This document shows positions 26,624 to 34,673 of a stretch of 51,699 nt of DNA, one piece after another. Made by a program: the position numbers and the translations under genes. Numbering within the stretch: position 1 is the stretch's first letter; each line of letters opens with the position of its first letter. Source of the DNA: Clostridia bacterium (GTDB taxonomy: Bacteria; Bacillota; Clostridia; Oscillospirales; CAG-272); NCBI GenBank assembly GCA_017454675.1, contig JAFTCN010000052.1:1-51699 (forward strand), read 5' to 3'. Under the pieces are notes generated by a model. It ran no database searches. It worked only from the letters and a program-made list of their open reading frames with translations, and was not told the origin of the DNA.

Positions 26624-26678
26624 CCGGCAGAACACTGAACGGCAGTATACATACAGAAAGGATATAAAAGTAATCATA

Positions 26679-28361
26679 ATGAAATGCAGTGAACTTCCAT
26701 ACAGAAGATACACCGTCGAGGAAGGACGCGAGGCCTTTGCAGTGGCGGAGACACTCATGAAAAACGCGAAGTCCGCAGAGGACGTGCTTGCCGCCCGGAA
26801 GATCATGGAGGAACTTTTTACCGAGTACTCAACGGCGGCGTCTCTCGCCGGAAACCGCTTCAACCTTGACATGCGCGACGGATTCTACATGAAGGAGGTC
26901 GAGTATTACGACGAAGTCTCCCCTCTCTTCTCCGATATCGCGGTGAGATTCAACAGAATGCTCCTTGAGACGCCGTTCAGAGCCGAACTTGAGAAGAAGA
27001 TCAATCCGCGGATCCTCCGTCAGGCGGAGCTCTCGCTGAAGGCCTTCTCGCCCGACACCATCGAAGAATGCCAGACTGAGAACGCCACGGTGACCGAATA
27101 CGCGAAACTCATGTCGGGGATCCTCTTTGACTGGGATGGCAAAAAGATCCCTCTTTCCGCGCTCCGCGGAGAGCTTGAGAACAGCGACAGGGACGTACGC
27201 CGCAGATGCGCCGAGGAGATCGGTAAAGGCCTCTCTCAGCATTCGTCCGAGCTCGACGGTCTCTATGACCGGCTCGTATCGGTAAGGACGGACATCGCGC
27301 GCAAGATGGGTTATCCCACATTCACCGAACTCGGATACTGCCGCATGGGCAGGCTCGACTACGACGCCGGGATGGTGGCGTCGTTCAGGAAGAACGTTCT
27401 CGAGGACATCGTGCCGGTCGTGAGCAGGCTCAAGAAGGAGCTCGCGGACGAGCTCGGCATCGGCAGGATCAAATTCTACGACAACGAGATATACTCAGCC
27501 GGACCTGCCCCCCGGCCTATCCCCGACAAAGACGGCATCTTCACGGCGGCGTCTGAGATGTACGACGACATGGATCCCGGAATCGGCGCTTTCATGAGGA
27601 AGATGAGAGAGGCCGAGGCATTCGACGTCGAGCCGCGGGAGGGCAAATGGGGCGGCGGATACTGCACCGGGTTCGCCAAATACAAACAGCCGTTCATACT
27701 CGCCAATTTCAACGGTTCGAGCGGGGATGTCGACGTCATAACACACGAATTCGGACATGCGCTGGCGCAGAATTTTGTCTACCTCGAGGGCGATCCAGAC
27801 CTCGACGTAGGCGGGATGGAGACCGCCGAGTGCCATTCGATGTCGATGGAGTTCCTGTGCTGGAAGTACACAGAAAAGTTCTTCGGTCCGCTCTCCGACG
27901 CCTACCGGAAGAAGCATCTGCTGTCCGCACTCTCGTTCATCCCCTACGGGACGATCGTCGACGAGTTCCAGCATGAGATGTACGCCCGTCCCGAGGCGAC
28001 TCCCGCGGAGCGCAAGAGCATCTACCGGGACCTCGAGGCGAAATACAGGCCCTATCTCGACTGGTCAGGCATCCCCTATCTCGAGGAAGGCACGAGATGG
28101 CAGTTCCAGATGCATATCTATGAGTCGCCGTTCTACTATATCGACTACTGCCTTGCGCAGACCGTGGCGCTGTGGTTCCTCATCAAGAGCCGCGAGGACT
28201 ACGACGGCGCGCTGAGGGACTACCTGACGCTCGTGCGGACCGGCGGACAGAAGTCCTTCCCCGAGCTGCTCGCCGCCGCCGGTGTGCCCTCTCCTTTCGA
28301 GGAGGGCAGCCTGAAGAGACTTGCCAGCGAAGTGCTGAAGATTGCAGAGACACTGAAATGA
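26679..28361 (+). CDS. M3-family oligoendopeptidase (PepF-like)
   Basis: 560 residues, zinc metallopeptidase of the thimet/oligopeptidase F family acting on short peptides in the cytoplasm. The zinc site HEFGH is at about 355-359, with the second glutamate in the downstream GGMETAECHSMSME. The mostly helical fold and length match. ATG 26679 (MKCSELPYRR) is preferred to longer in-frame options because those run into the previous gene; an AGAAAGGA lies ~16 nt upstream, a loose spacing. It is 55 bp after the CysK fusion and probably the last gene of that operon. Confidence 0.9.
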   Translation: MKCSELPYRRYTVEEGREAFAVAETLMKNAKSAEDVLAARKIMEELFTEYSTAASLAGNRFNLDMRDGFYMKEVEYYDEVSPLFSDIAVRFNRMLLETPFRAELEKKINPRILRQAELSLKAFSPDTIEECQTENATVTEYAKLMSGILFDWDGKKIPLSALRGELENSDRDVRRRCAEEIGKGLSQHSSELDGLYDRLVSVRTDIARKMGYPTFTELGYCRMGRLDYDAGMVASFRKNVLEDIVPVVSRLKKELADELGIGRIKFYDNEIYSAGPAPRPIPDKDGIFTAASEMYDDMDPGIGAFMRKMREAEAFDVEPREGKWGGGYCTGFAKYKQPFILANFNGSSGDVDVITHEFGHALAQNFVYLEGDPDLDVGGMETAECHSMSMEFLCWKYTEKFFGPLSDAYRKKHLLSALSFIPYGTIVDEFQHEMYARPEATPAERKSIYRDLEAKYRPYLDWSGIPYLEEGTRWQFQMHIYESPFYYIDYCLAQTVALWFLIKSREDYDGALRDYLTLVRTGGQKSFPELLAAAGVPSPFEEGSLKRLASEVLKIAETLK

Positions 28362-28365
28362 TGCA

Positions 28366-28399
28366 AATGATCGCCTGTTCCGCGGGACAGGCGATCATT
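28366..28399. terminator. Terminator after the M3 peptidase gene
   Basis: Thirteen perfect pairs (28366-28378 with 28387-28399), 8-nt loop, followed by GTTAAT on the plus strand. It lies 5 bp after the stop and 44 bp before the end of the converging DUF6873-like gene. Confidence 0.8.
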
Positions 28400-28442
28400 G
28401 TTAATAAAACAGAAAGGCTTCGCGGGAGCGCAGTCATCCCCG

Positions 28443-29207
28443 TCATGCCTCCGTTGCTTTTTTCAAGAAAAAGATTCCGCCTGTGTCGGTCGGGACTCCT
28501 CCGCAGAGAGGACGCACACGCGTCCCGTGTTCACTGCAAAAGTCAAAGAAGCGGCGGCCGTCGGGATGAAGTGAAAAGTCACCGACTGTATACAGATCTC
28601 TGCCGCAAAGGCCTGACGCCCCTCCCGGGAATCCGCCGAGTCCGCCGTCGAACGCTCTGTCATGAGGCGGCAGAGATATGTATCCGGGTCTTATCAGAAG
28701 GCAGGATACGCCGCGCGACGAAAGAGCTGCGAATATCCCGCGGTCGGACGTCACGGCAGAGCCGTCGTACAGAGCGATGACGGAGCAGGCGGCGTATCCC
28801 TGATTCACCCCTATGATCTCGTATCCCGATGCCGCGGCCTCGTCAAGGAGCACACGGGACGTCGAAGCGGTCCTGCAGATAAGTCTTCTGCCGCAGTATC
28901 TGGCGCAAAGGCCGGTGTCTCCGGGATAGACGTCCTCCGCGCGACGGGGCTCGAACAGCAGTTTTCTTCCCGTGGCGCGGCATACTGCGTCGACTGCCTC
29001 TTTCGCGGCTCCGCGGTAATGATCCTCCCTGACTACAGCCGCTCCTTCGGGAAACGCGATCGAGAGATCGGCGTGGTCCGAGACCGAGACGGGAAGGCGG
29101 GGATCGGCGGGAATAACGGCGGTATCGAAACAGTTGCGGAGGAACTCGAGAGCGGCATCCGGTATACCGGGCCCCGTAACCGCCATGTATTCGGAAATGC
29201 GTTCCAT
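28443..29207 (-). CDS. DUF6873-like protein (possible GME fold)
   Basis: 254 residues. I recognise the segment GVNQGYAACSVIALYDG followed by SAVTSDRGIFAAL, then GGASGLCGRDLYTVGD and HPDGRRFFDF, as the pattern of the DUF6873 group, which has been assigned to the guanidino-group-modifying enzyme fold. Function of the group is unknown to me. No signal peptide or membrane helix. There is no clear ribosome site ahead of ATG 29207 and it lies only 17 bp past the rpmB terminator, so it may be poorly expressed or rely on read-through from rpmB. Confidence 0.6.
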   Translation of the reverse strand: MERISEYMAVTGPGIPDAALEFLRNCFDTAVIPADPRLPVSVSDHADLSIAFPEGAAVVREDHYRGAAKEAVDAVCRATGRKLLFEPRRAEDVYPGDTGLCARYCGRRLICRTASTSRVLLDEAAASGYEIIGVNQGYAACSVIALYDGSAVTSDRGIFAALSSRGVSCLLIRPGYISLPPHDRAFDGGLGGFPGGASGLCGRDLYTVGDFSLHPDGRRFFDFCSEHGTRVRPLCGGVPTDTGGIFFLKKATEA

Positions 29208-29223
29208 CTCAATTAATCGGCTT

Positions 29224-29253
29224 AAAAAACAGCGGGCCGCACAGGGCGGCCCG
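29224..29253 (-). terminator. Terminator of rpmB
   Basis: On the minus strand CGGGCCGC pairs with GCGGCCCG around a 5-nt loop and is followed by CTGTTTTTTAAG, a proper intrinsic terminator about 28 bp after the rpmB stop. Confidence 0.9.
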
Positions 29254-29280
29254 ATATTATAAACAGATTGCCGGTCGGCG

Positions 29281-29463
29281 TCAGCCCTGCTTTTTCATAG
29301 TGCGCAGGCAACGCGCACAGATGCTGACTGTCTTTACGGTTCCGTTTTCATCCACTTTGACTTTGCGGATGTTCGGCTTCCATGCTCTGTTTGTTTTGCG
29401 GTTGGAATGGGAAACGTTATTGCCGAACACGACACCTTTACCGCAAATGGCACATTTTGCCAT
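29281..29463 (-). CDS. rpmB: Ribosomal protein bL28 (zinc-type)
   Basis: 60-residue large-subunit protein. MAKCAICGKG at the start and ICARCLRTMKKQG at the end give two CxxC pairs, the zinc-binding C+ form. The conserved HSNRKTNRAWKPN segment is intact. The ATG at 29463 is chosen over an in-frame GTG at 29472 because AGGAGG lies 8 nt before the ATG but only 1-2 nt before the GTG. It has its own promoter and terminator. Confidence 0.97.
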   Translation of the reverse strand: MAKCAICGKGVVFGNNVSHSNRKTNRAWKPNIRKVKVDENGTVKTVSICARCLRTMKKQG

Positions 29464-29516
29464 GACTGACACCTCCTACGGAAATAATAAACACAACTTT
29501 GCGTGCAACAGCAGAA

Positions 29517-29545
29517 ATTATACCACAATCTCATTTTTTTTGCAA
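29517..29545 (-). promoter_or_regulatory. Promoter of rpmB
   Basis: Minus strand TTGCAA (29540-29545), 17 nt, TATAAT (29517-29522), with TGG giving an extended -10. An A-run occupies the upstream end of the spacer. Confidence 0.85.
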
Positions 29546-29658
29546 CAGTTTTTTCGCAAAAACGTCAAATTTCGCCGTGTTTCGCCGATTTTTCCGCAAT
29601 ACGTGCCGGCCGGACGTCCGTCAGGGGCAGGACAGCGAGAAAAATCGCTTCTTTCCTC

Positions 29659-29687
29659 TTGACCTGCAGTAAGTGTTGTAGTATAAT
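29659..29687 (+). promoter_or_regulatory. Promoter of the M23-fold gene
   Basis: TTGACC (29659-29664), 17 nt, TATAAT (29682-29687). The divergent rpmB promoter lies ~115 bp to the left; the T- and A-rich stretch between holds nothing else recognisable. Confidence 0.85.
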
Positions 29688-29744
29688 TATATATAATTAT
29701 TGTTAACATCGGACACCCGCGCCGTGAAAGGAAGGGTAAGCATT

Positions 29745-31451
29745 ATGTATATGAACACGAAAAAAGAACTCAATCTTAAGAATCTGCTTCTGCTGTTTCT
29801 TGCGCTTGTGGTCCTCTTTATACCCACTTATATAGCCATAACCAGCTATTACGTGAACAAAAAGGATTCCCCGGGTTATTCCTCTTCCACGGTCATGGAG
29901 ATAACCGATCCCGACGGAAGGAAATACAGCTACACCGCCGGCGGCGGCGACGAATCGAAAGAGATGTTCGGCATCTTTGAATCCACGAGGAAGAGCTCCT
30001 CGTCCGCGGCTTCTCTTCCCGCCTCCATCAGCGGTACCGACTTTCTTCTCGTCACGTACACCACCGACTACGACGATCCCGAAATAGAGACGAAGACCGA
30101 GAGCTACCAGTACTACTTCTCGACCGACAGCTCCGCCTGCTATTACAAGGACCCCGACGGCAAGACATTCAAGATCGCCGGCAAGGATGCCGACGCGTTT
30201 CTCTCAAGCAACTGCGCGATATACCTCTACAAGGACGCGGCGCCTCCCGTGCTTACGGTATCGGGCGACAAGGTCATAAGTCCCTCTCAGCTCAACTGGT
30301 ATTACCTCAGCGTAGGCAACGAGTACAAGTCATTCACAGATTCGGGTTCCAACAGCGAGACGCTCTCGTATGATGTCGGCAATACTCTCGACTTCAAATT
30401 CTCGACCGACCCCGGTGTCTGCACCCTCAAGGTCTACAACGGTTCCGAACTTCTGTACGACGGCGCATACAACAACCTCGGCAGCCTCGACCTCAAGCGA
30501 AACAGCAATCTCACTTTCAACATGCAGGCCGAATGGCCGAAGACCGACGGATGCCAGTACTACGGCTCAGCGAACTACGTGTTCGGCGCTGCCATAACGG
30601 CTCCGGCCGAGTTCGTGCTCGGACAGAGCGAGATCTATCAGGGCGAGTTCGCCGTGATAGGAGCCGTCAATATCACCGACATCTCGGGGATCACCTTCAA
30701 CTGCTCTCCCGCTCTCAACTACAACCCGGTCTTCTATTCCGACGGCGCCTTCACGTACGCGCTGATCCCGGTGAGCTACGGCCTCAGCACCGGAGAATAC
30801 ACCATCACGATCGGTTACGGAGTAACGACGCAGACGCTGAAGCTCAAGGTCAACGCCTTCAGATACGGATACAAGGACAGCAACCTCTCGGTATCCAAAG
30901 CTCTTATCGACTCCTGCTACAGCGCTGAAGACATCGCCGAATACAACGAACTGGTTAAGAAGATCTGCACTCAGCCCGAATACTCGGTCGAGTCCGGCAG
31001 ATATTTCAGCGGAGCTTTCCTCGATTACCAGAACAAGAACCTGCTGACGGCCGCCGGCGCCAAACTCGTGCTCGGCTTCGGCAGAAATGTAAAGCTCACC
31101 AATGCAACAGGTAAGTCGTTCGAGCATACGGGAATCGACTTTGAAGTCGATTCCGGAATCGACGTGCCCGTCATGAACAAGGGCAAGGTGGTCTACACAG
31201 GGAACTGCGACGTCCTCGGCACCTTCGTGGTCGTCGATCACGGTCTCGGACTCAAGAGCTGGTATGCGCATCTCAGCTCAGTCAGCGTTGCCGTCGGAGA
31301 CACCCTCACATCCGGACAGATAATCGGCAAGACAGGAAAGACCGGACTCACCCTCGACAAGCGGCTCCACATCGGTCTGACCGCCGGTGAAGTCCCCGTG
31401 GCTCCCTACGCTCTCTGGGAAAACTCCGTCGTTATCCCGACTTTCAGCTGA
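29745..31451 (+). CDS. M23 peptidase-fold envelope protein with altered active site
   Basis: About 568 residues: a short cytoplasmic start, one membrane helix (LLLLFLALVVLFIPTYIAI), a long extracellular beta-rich region (~60-400) and a C-terminal M23 domain. The first zinc motif is normal (HTGIDF), as is YAHLS. The HxH motif reads DKRLHIGL, so the zinc-binding second His is kept but the first, catalytic His is Arg. The protein may therefore bind rather than cut peptidoglycan, or regulate a hydrolase as EnvC-type proteins do. AAAGGAAGGG lies about 8 nt before ATG 29745. Just upstream of prfB. Confidence 0.82.
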   Translation: MYMNTKKELNLKNLLLLFLALVVLFIPTYIAITSYYVNKKDSPGYSSSTVMEITDPDGRKYSYTAGGGDESKEMFGIFESTRKSSSSAASLPASISGTDFLLVTYTTDYDDPEIETKTESYQYYFSTDSSACYYKDPDGKTFKIAGKDADAFLSSNCAIYLYKDAAPPVLTVSGDKVISPSQLNWYYLSVGNEYKSFTDSGSNSETLSYDVGNTLDFKFSTDPGVCTLKVYNGSELLYDGAYNNLGSLDLKRNSNLTFNMQAEWPKTDGCQYYGSANYVFGAAITAPAEFVLGQSEIYQGEFAVIGAVNITDISGITFNCSPALNYNPVFYSDGAFTYALIPVSYGLSTGEYTITIGYGVTTQTLKLKVNAFRYGYKDSNLSVSKALIDSCYSAEDIAEYNELVKKICTQPEYSVESGRYFSGAFLDYQNKNLLTAAGAKLVLGFGRNVKLTNATGKSFEHTGIDFEVDSGIDVPVMNKGKVVYTGNCDVLGTFVVVDHGLGLKSWYAHLSSVSVAVGDTLTSGQIIGKTGKTGLTLDKRLHIGLTAGEVPVAPYALWENSVVIPTFS

Positions 31452-31583
31452 CAGGGATCCGCCAGCTCCGGGGTACCTCCCGGCGGGCAGCACGCGACAC
31501 GTGATCGGTAGAACGTGATAAAGGACGCGGATCATGCCAGATCCGGACGACCTGATCAGTAAAGAACAAGGACGGAACGGTAA

Positions 31584-32711
31584 ATGATAGTTGCTCTTGA
31601 AGAAGCAAAATACAAACTGCAGAATTTGAGGCCTGTGATCGACGAGCTTGCGAGCGCCCTTCGCATCGACGAGCTGAAGGAGGAGATCCCGAAACTCGAG
31701 TCCAAGACGCTCGAGCCCGGCTTCTGGTCTGACAACGAAGGCTCGTCGAAGGTACTGCAGCAGATAAAACAGTACAAGGATACAGTCGCGGGTTACGAAG
31801 CTCTCTCGTCAAGGCTCGACGACGCCATCGCGCTGGCCGAGCTTGCCATAGAGGAAAACGACGAAGCGTCGGTCCCCGATGTCGAGGCGGAACTCGCCGC
31901 TATAACCGCGGAGGAGGAAAAAGAGCGCGTCTCGGTCCTCCTTTCGGGCGAGTACGACCGGAACAACGCCATAATCTCATTTCACCCCGGAGCGGGCGGC
32001 ACCGAAGCTCAGGACTGGGCGCTCATGCTCTACCGCATGATAACCCGCTATTGCGAGAAGGTCGGATTCAAGGTAAAACTCACCGACTGGCTCGACGGAG
32101 ACGAAGCCGGGATAAAGAGCGCAACGATATTCGTCGAGGGCATAAACGCCTACGGATATCTCAAGAGCGAGAACGGCGTGCACAGACTCGTGCGGATATC
32201 ACCCTACGACGCCGCCGGAAGGCGTCACACCTCGTTCGCTTCGATCGAGGTCATGCCGGAATTCGACAAGCTCGACGACGTCATCGTCCGCGAGGAGGAT
32301 TACGACTTCATTCCCTTCCACTCGAGCGGAGCCGGCGGACAGAACGTCAACAAGGTCTCATCTGCCGTGCGACTCGTTCACCACGCGACCGGGATCGTCG
32401 TGACCTGCCAGACAGAGCGTTCGCAGCTCCAGAACAAGGAGACGGCGATGAAGATGCTGAAGTCGAAGCTGATGGAGATCAAGATCCGCGAACGGCTCGA
32501 TACGATAGAGGAGATCCAGGGCAACAAGACCAATATCGAGTGGGGCAACCAGATAAGATCTTACGTCTTTATGCCCTATACGCTCGTGAAGGACAACAGG
32601 ACCGGCTACGAGACCGGAAACATCACCGCGGTCATGAACGGCGAGCTCGACGGATTCGTCAACGCGTATCTGAAATACATCTCACATCCAGGCGAAAAGG
32701 ACAAGAACTGA
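31584..32711 (+). CDS. prfB: Peptide chain release factor 2
   Basis: 375 residues. GGQ is in HSSGAGGQNVNKVSSAVR, and the family stretch GRRHTSFASIEVMPE follows the recognition loop. RF2 is preferred to RF1 because the stop-codon motif reads SPY, closest to RF2's SPF and not RF1's PxT. The reading frame is continuous: at the place of the usual CTT TGA C frameshift the sequence has CTT CGC ATC, so the programmed +1 shift is absent. The preceding 132 bp has two small hairpins but no clear promoter. The start has AAGGA 12 nt ahead, rather far. Confidence 0.92.
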   Translation: MIVALEEAKYKLQNLRPVIDELASALRIDELKEEIPKLESKTLEPGFWSDNEGSSKVLQQIKQYKDTVAGYEALSSRLDDAIALAELAIEENDEASVPDVEAELAAITAEEEKERVSVLLSGEYDRNNAIISFHPGAGGTEAQDWALMLYRMITRYCEKVGFKVKLTDWLDGDEAGIKSATIFVEGINAYGYLKSENGVHRLVRISPYDAAGRRHTSFASIEVMPEFDKLDDVIVREEDYDFIPFHSSGAGGQNVNKVSSAVRLVHHATGIVVTCQTERSQLQNKETAMKMLKSKLMEIKIRERLDTIEEIQGNKTNIEWGNQIRSYVFMPYTLVKDNRTGYETGNITAVMNGELDGFVNAYLKYISHPGEKDKN

Positions 32712-32725
32712 TCGAGGAGGCACAA

Positions 32726-33154
32726 ATGAAACTCATAAAAAATGACCGCCTTGGGAAAATACTCAAGTATTTTTCGGCCGTCTGCATCTGGCTCACAATC
32801 AACCTTTCCATTCTAAAGATCTTCCAGCACTACGAGAGACAGGAAGCCGAAGCCAGAAGGATCGAAAAACGCCGCAGGGCATTCACTGCCGTGATCTCTG
32901 CAGTTGGAATTGCCTTCGGCGGACTTGCCCTTCTGCAGGTCGTGATCAGATATATCAAGAGGCTTCGCGGAGGTTATCTGTTCGATCTGTTCGACAGGGA
33001 CAAATATGACATAATCGACCCCGAGGCCGACGGAGACTTCGGTTCGGCAATGCGCGACGAACTGAAGAGGACCGATTCCGACAGCGAGCAGCACAAGGCT
33101 GCAGCCGCTTCGGTCCCGGTAGACGAGGAAGCCACCGAGAACGACCTCGGCTGA
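32726..33154 (+). CDS. Small membrane protein, function unknown
   Basis: 142 residues; ATG 32726 has GAGGAGG 5 nt ahead, and it starts 14 bp after prfB, so the two share a transcript. Two membrane helices (about 15-35 and 52-75) are joined by a short, strongly charged loop (HYERQEAEARRIEKRRR), followed by an acidic tail of ~55 residues. I do not recognise the family. Confidence 0.75.
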   Translation: MKLIKNDRLGKILKYFSAVCIWLTINLSILKIFQHYERQEAEARRIEKRRRAFTAVISAVGIAFGGLALLQVVIRYIKRLRGGYLFDLFDRDKYDIIDPEADGDFGSAMRDELKRTDSDSEQHKAAAASVPVDEEATENDLG

Positions 33155-33160
33155 GCGCAG

Positions 33161-33206
33161 ATATGATACAGCCCCGTGAGCTTCCGCTCACGGGGCTGTA
33201 TCATAT
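33161..33206. terminator. Bidirectional terminator, 21-bp perfect stem
   Basis: Positions 33161-33181 pair perfectly with 33186-33206 around TTCC. It sits 6 bp from each of two converging genes. There is no U-run beyond the AT-rich stem base. Confidence 0.85.
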
Positions 33207-33212
33207 AATATG

Positions 33213-34454
33213 TCAGTTGTCCGAATAGACTCTGAAGTCCGAATATCCTTCTGCCTCCAGCTGCTTTTTCTGAAATCCGTAGTTCTTCATCTTCGCCGTG
33301 ACAAGGACTCTTTTTCCTTCCGAGCGCAATCTGGCTGCGTCGGAGAACATCTCGAGTGTCTTTCCTTCGGAGAGGCCCTTCTCGGCCAGCAGGACGGCGT
33401 CATCCGCCCTGCGGGGGACTTTGTACCCCATGTCCGAGAGAGCGCCCACGATGCGCTCAAATCCGAGCGAGAAGCCGCATGCGGGCACGTTCTGCCCGGT
33501 GAACTTTCCGAGCATCTCGTCGTACCTTCCGCCTCCGCCGACGGAGTATCCGTATCCGTCCATCGTTATCTCGAAGATCGTACCCGTATAGTATGACATG
33601 CCGCGCACAAGTGACGGATCGAATACTATCGTGAATCCGTTTCCGGCGGCGGCAGCCGACGCCTTCATGACGGTATCGATATCCCTGGCGATCCGAGCCG
33701 TTTCCTCGCCGCCGATCCTTCCGGCGAATCCGAAGAGGTCGGCGTTGCCGTCTCCGCCATAAAGGCCGGTCATACGTCCGACGGCTTCCGGATCAAATCC
33801 CGAATCAAGGAGCTCGGCACTCACTCCGTCTATCCCTATTTTGTCGAGTTTGTCGAGTATGATGAACACCCTGTCATAGGTCTCGGACGCGAATCCGCTG
33901 TATGCGGCGGCGGCCTTGAGGAGCCTTCTGTCGTTGATCCTTATAGTAAAGCTGCCGAAGCCCAGCTTCCCCAGCACGCCGGCGGTAGTGGAGATGAGCG
34001 TGATCTCGGCCAGCGGCGAACTGTCCCCGAGAATGTCTATGTCGCACTGAGTGAACTGGCGGTATCTGCCCTTCTGCGGACGGTCCGCCCTCCAGACGTT
34101 GCCTATCTGCATTGCGAGAAAGGGCGACGGGAGCTTCGATGAGTTGTTGGCGTAATACCTGGCAAGCGGGACCGTCAGATCATAGCGGAGGCCGCTGTCG
34201 CACAGATCCGCTCCTGATTCCTCTGCTCTCGCTAGCTCCTCTCCGCGCTTCATGATCCGGAATATCAGTTTTTCATTGTCTCCGCCGTTCTTCCCCGTGA
34301 GGTTTTCTATATGCTCGACAGACGGTGTCTCGATCCTCGAGAAGCCCGATGCCGCATACCCCTCGACAATGATGTTCTTCACGTATTCGCGGAGCGCGGT
34401 CTCACCGGGAAGATAGTCGTTCATCCCCTTGGTGGGTGTCTTGATCAGTTTCAT
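33213..34454 (-). CDS. hisS: Histidyl-tRNA synthetase
   Basis: 413 residues, class II synthetase charging tRNA-His. Motif 2 region VWRADRPQKGRYRQFTQCDI and the histidine-specific loop LVRGMSYYTGTIFE are both present, and the C-terminal anticodon-binding domain is complete. It could alternatively be a HisZ-type paralogue, but the intact HisA loop and C-terminal domain favour the true enzyme. ATG 34454 (MKLIKTPTKGMNDYLP) has AAGGAAA upstream; a longer frame to 34559 is only the translated tRNA gene. It lies 23 bp after tRNA-Leu and is probably on the same transcript. Confidence 0.94.
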   Translation of the reverse strand: MKLIKTPTKGMNDYLPGETALREYVKNIIVEGYAASGFSRIETPSVEHIENLTGKNGGDNEKLIFRIMKRGEELARAEESGADLCDSGLRYDLTVPLARYYANNSSKLPSPFLAMQIGNVWRADRPQKGRYRQFTQCDIDILGDSSPLAEITLISTTAGVLGKLGFGSFTIRINDRRLLKAAAAYSGFASETYDRVFIILDKLDKIGIDGVSAELLDSGFDPEAVGRMTGLYGGDGNADLFGFAGRIGGEETARIARDIDTVMKASAAAAGNGFTIVFDPSLVRGMSYYTGTIFEITMDGYGYSVGGGGRYDEMLGKFTGQNVPACGFSLGFERIVGALSDMGYKVPRRADDAVLLAEKGLSEGKTLEMFSDAARLRSEGKRVLVTAKMKNYGFQKKQLEAEGYSDFRVYSDN

Positions 34455-34477
34455 GAGCTGTTTTCCTTGAATAAAAA

Positions 34478-34565
34478 TGGTGCCGGCGGCGGGGGTCGAA
34501 CCCGCACGGAGTGTTGGTCCAACGGATTTTGAGTCCGTCGCGTCTGCCAGTTCCGCCACGCCGGC
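34478..34565 (-). tRNA. tRNA-Leu (CAA)
   Basis: 88 nt. Acceptor stem GCCGGCG/CGCCGGC with discriminator A and encoded CCA, anticodon loop CTCAAAA giving anticodon CAA (reads UUG), T arm GCGGG-TTCGACC-CCCGC, and a long variable arm as expected for a class II tRNA. It is directly upstream of hisS on the same strand. Confidence 0.97.
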
Positions 34566-34592
34566 ACGTCGGGTATCAAACCGCGATATAAT

Positions 34593-34621
34593 ATTATATC
34601 ACATTTGTTCCGCTAAATCAA
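34593..34621 (-). promoter_or_regulatory. Promoter of tRNA-Leu and hisS
   Basis: Minus strand TTGATT (34616-34621), 17 nt, TATAAT (34593-34598), with TG one base before the -10. The -35 touches the gdhA terminator stem. Confidence 0.8.
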
Positions 34622-34623
34622 TA

Positions 34624-34652
34624 TGCCGCCGGTCCTGATCGGGCCGGCGGCA
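34624..34652 (-). terminator. Probable terminator of gdhA
   Basis: TGCCGCCGG pairs with CCGGCGGCA around an 11-nt loop, ~22 bp after the gdhA stop. The sequence that follows on the minus strand (TATTGATTTA) is only moderately T-rich. Confidence 0.65.
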
Positions 34653-34673
34653 AAATATACCGATACCGTGATA

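Noticed and set aside
34455..34559. In-frame N-terminal extension of hisS
   Set aside because: The extension is the translation of tRNA-Leu (34478-34565); the ribosome site and family start support ATG 34454.
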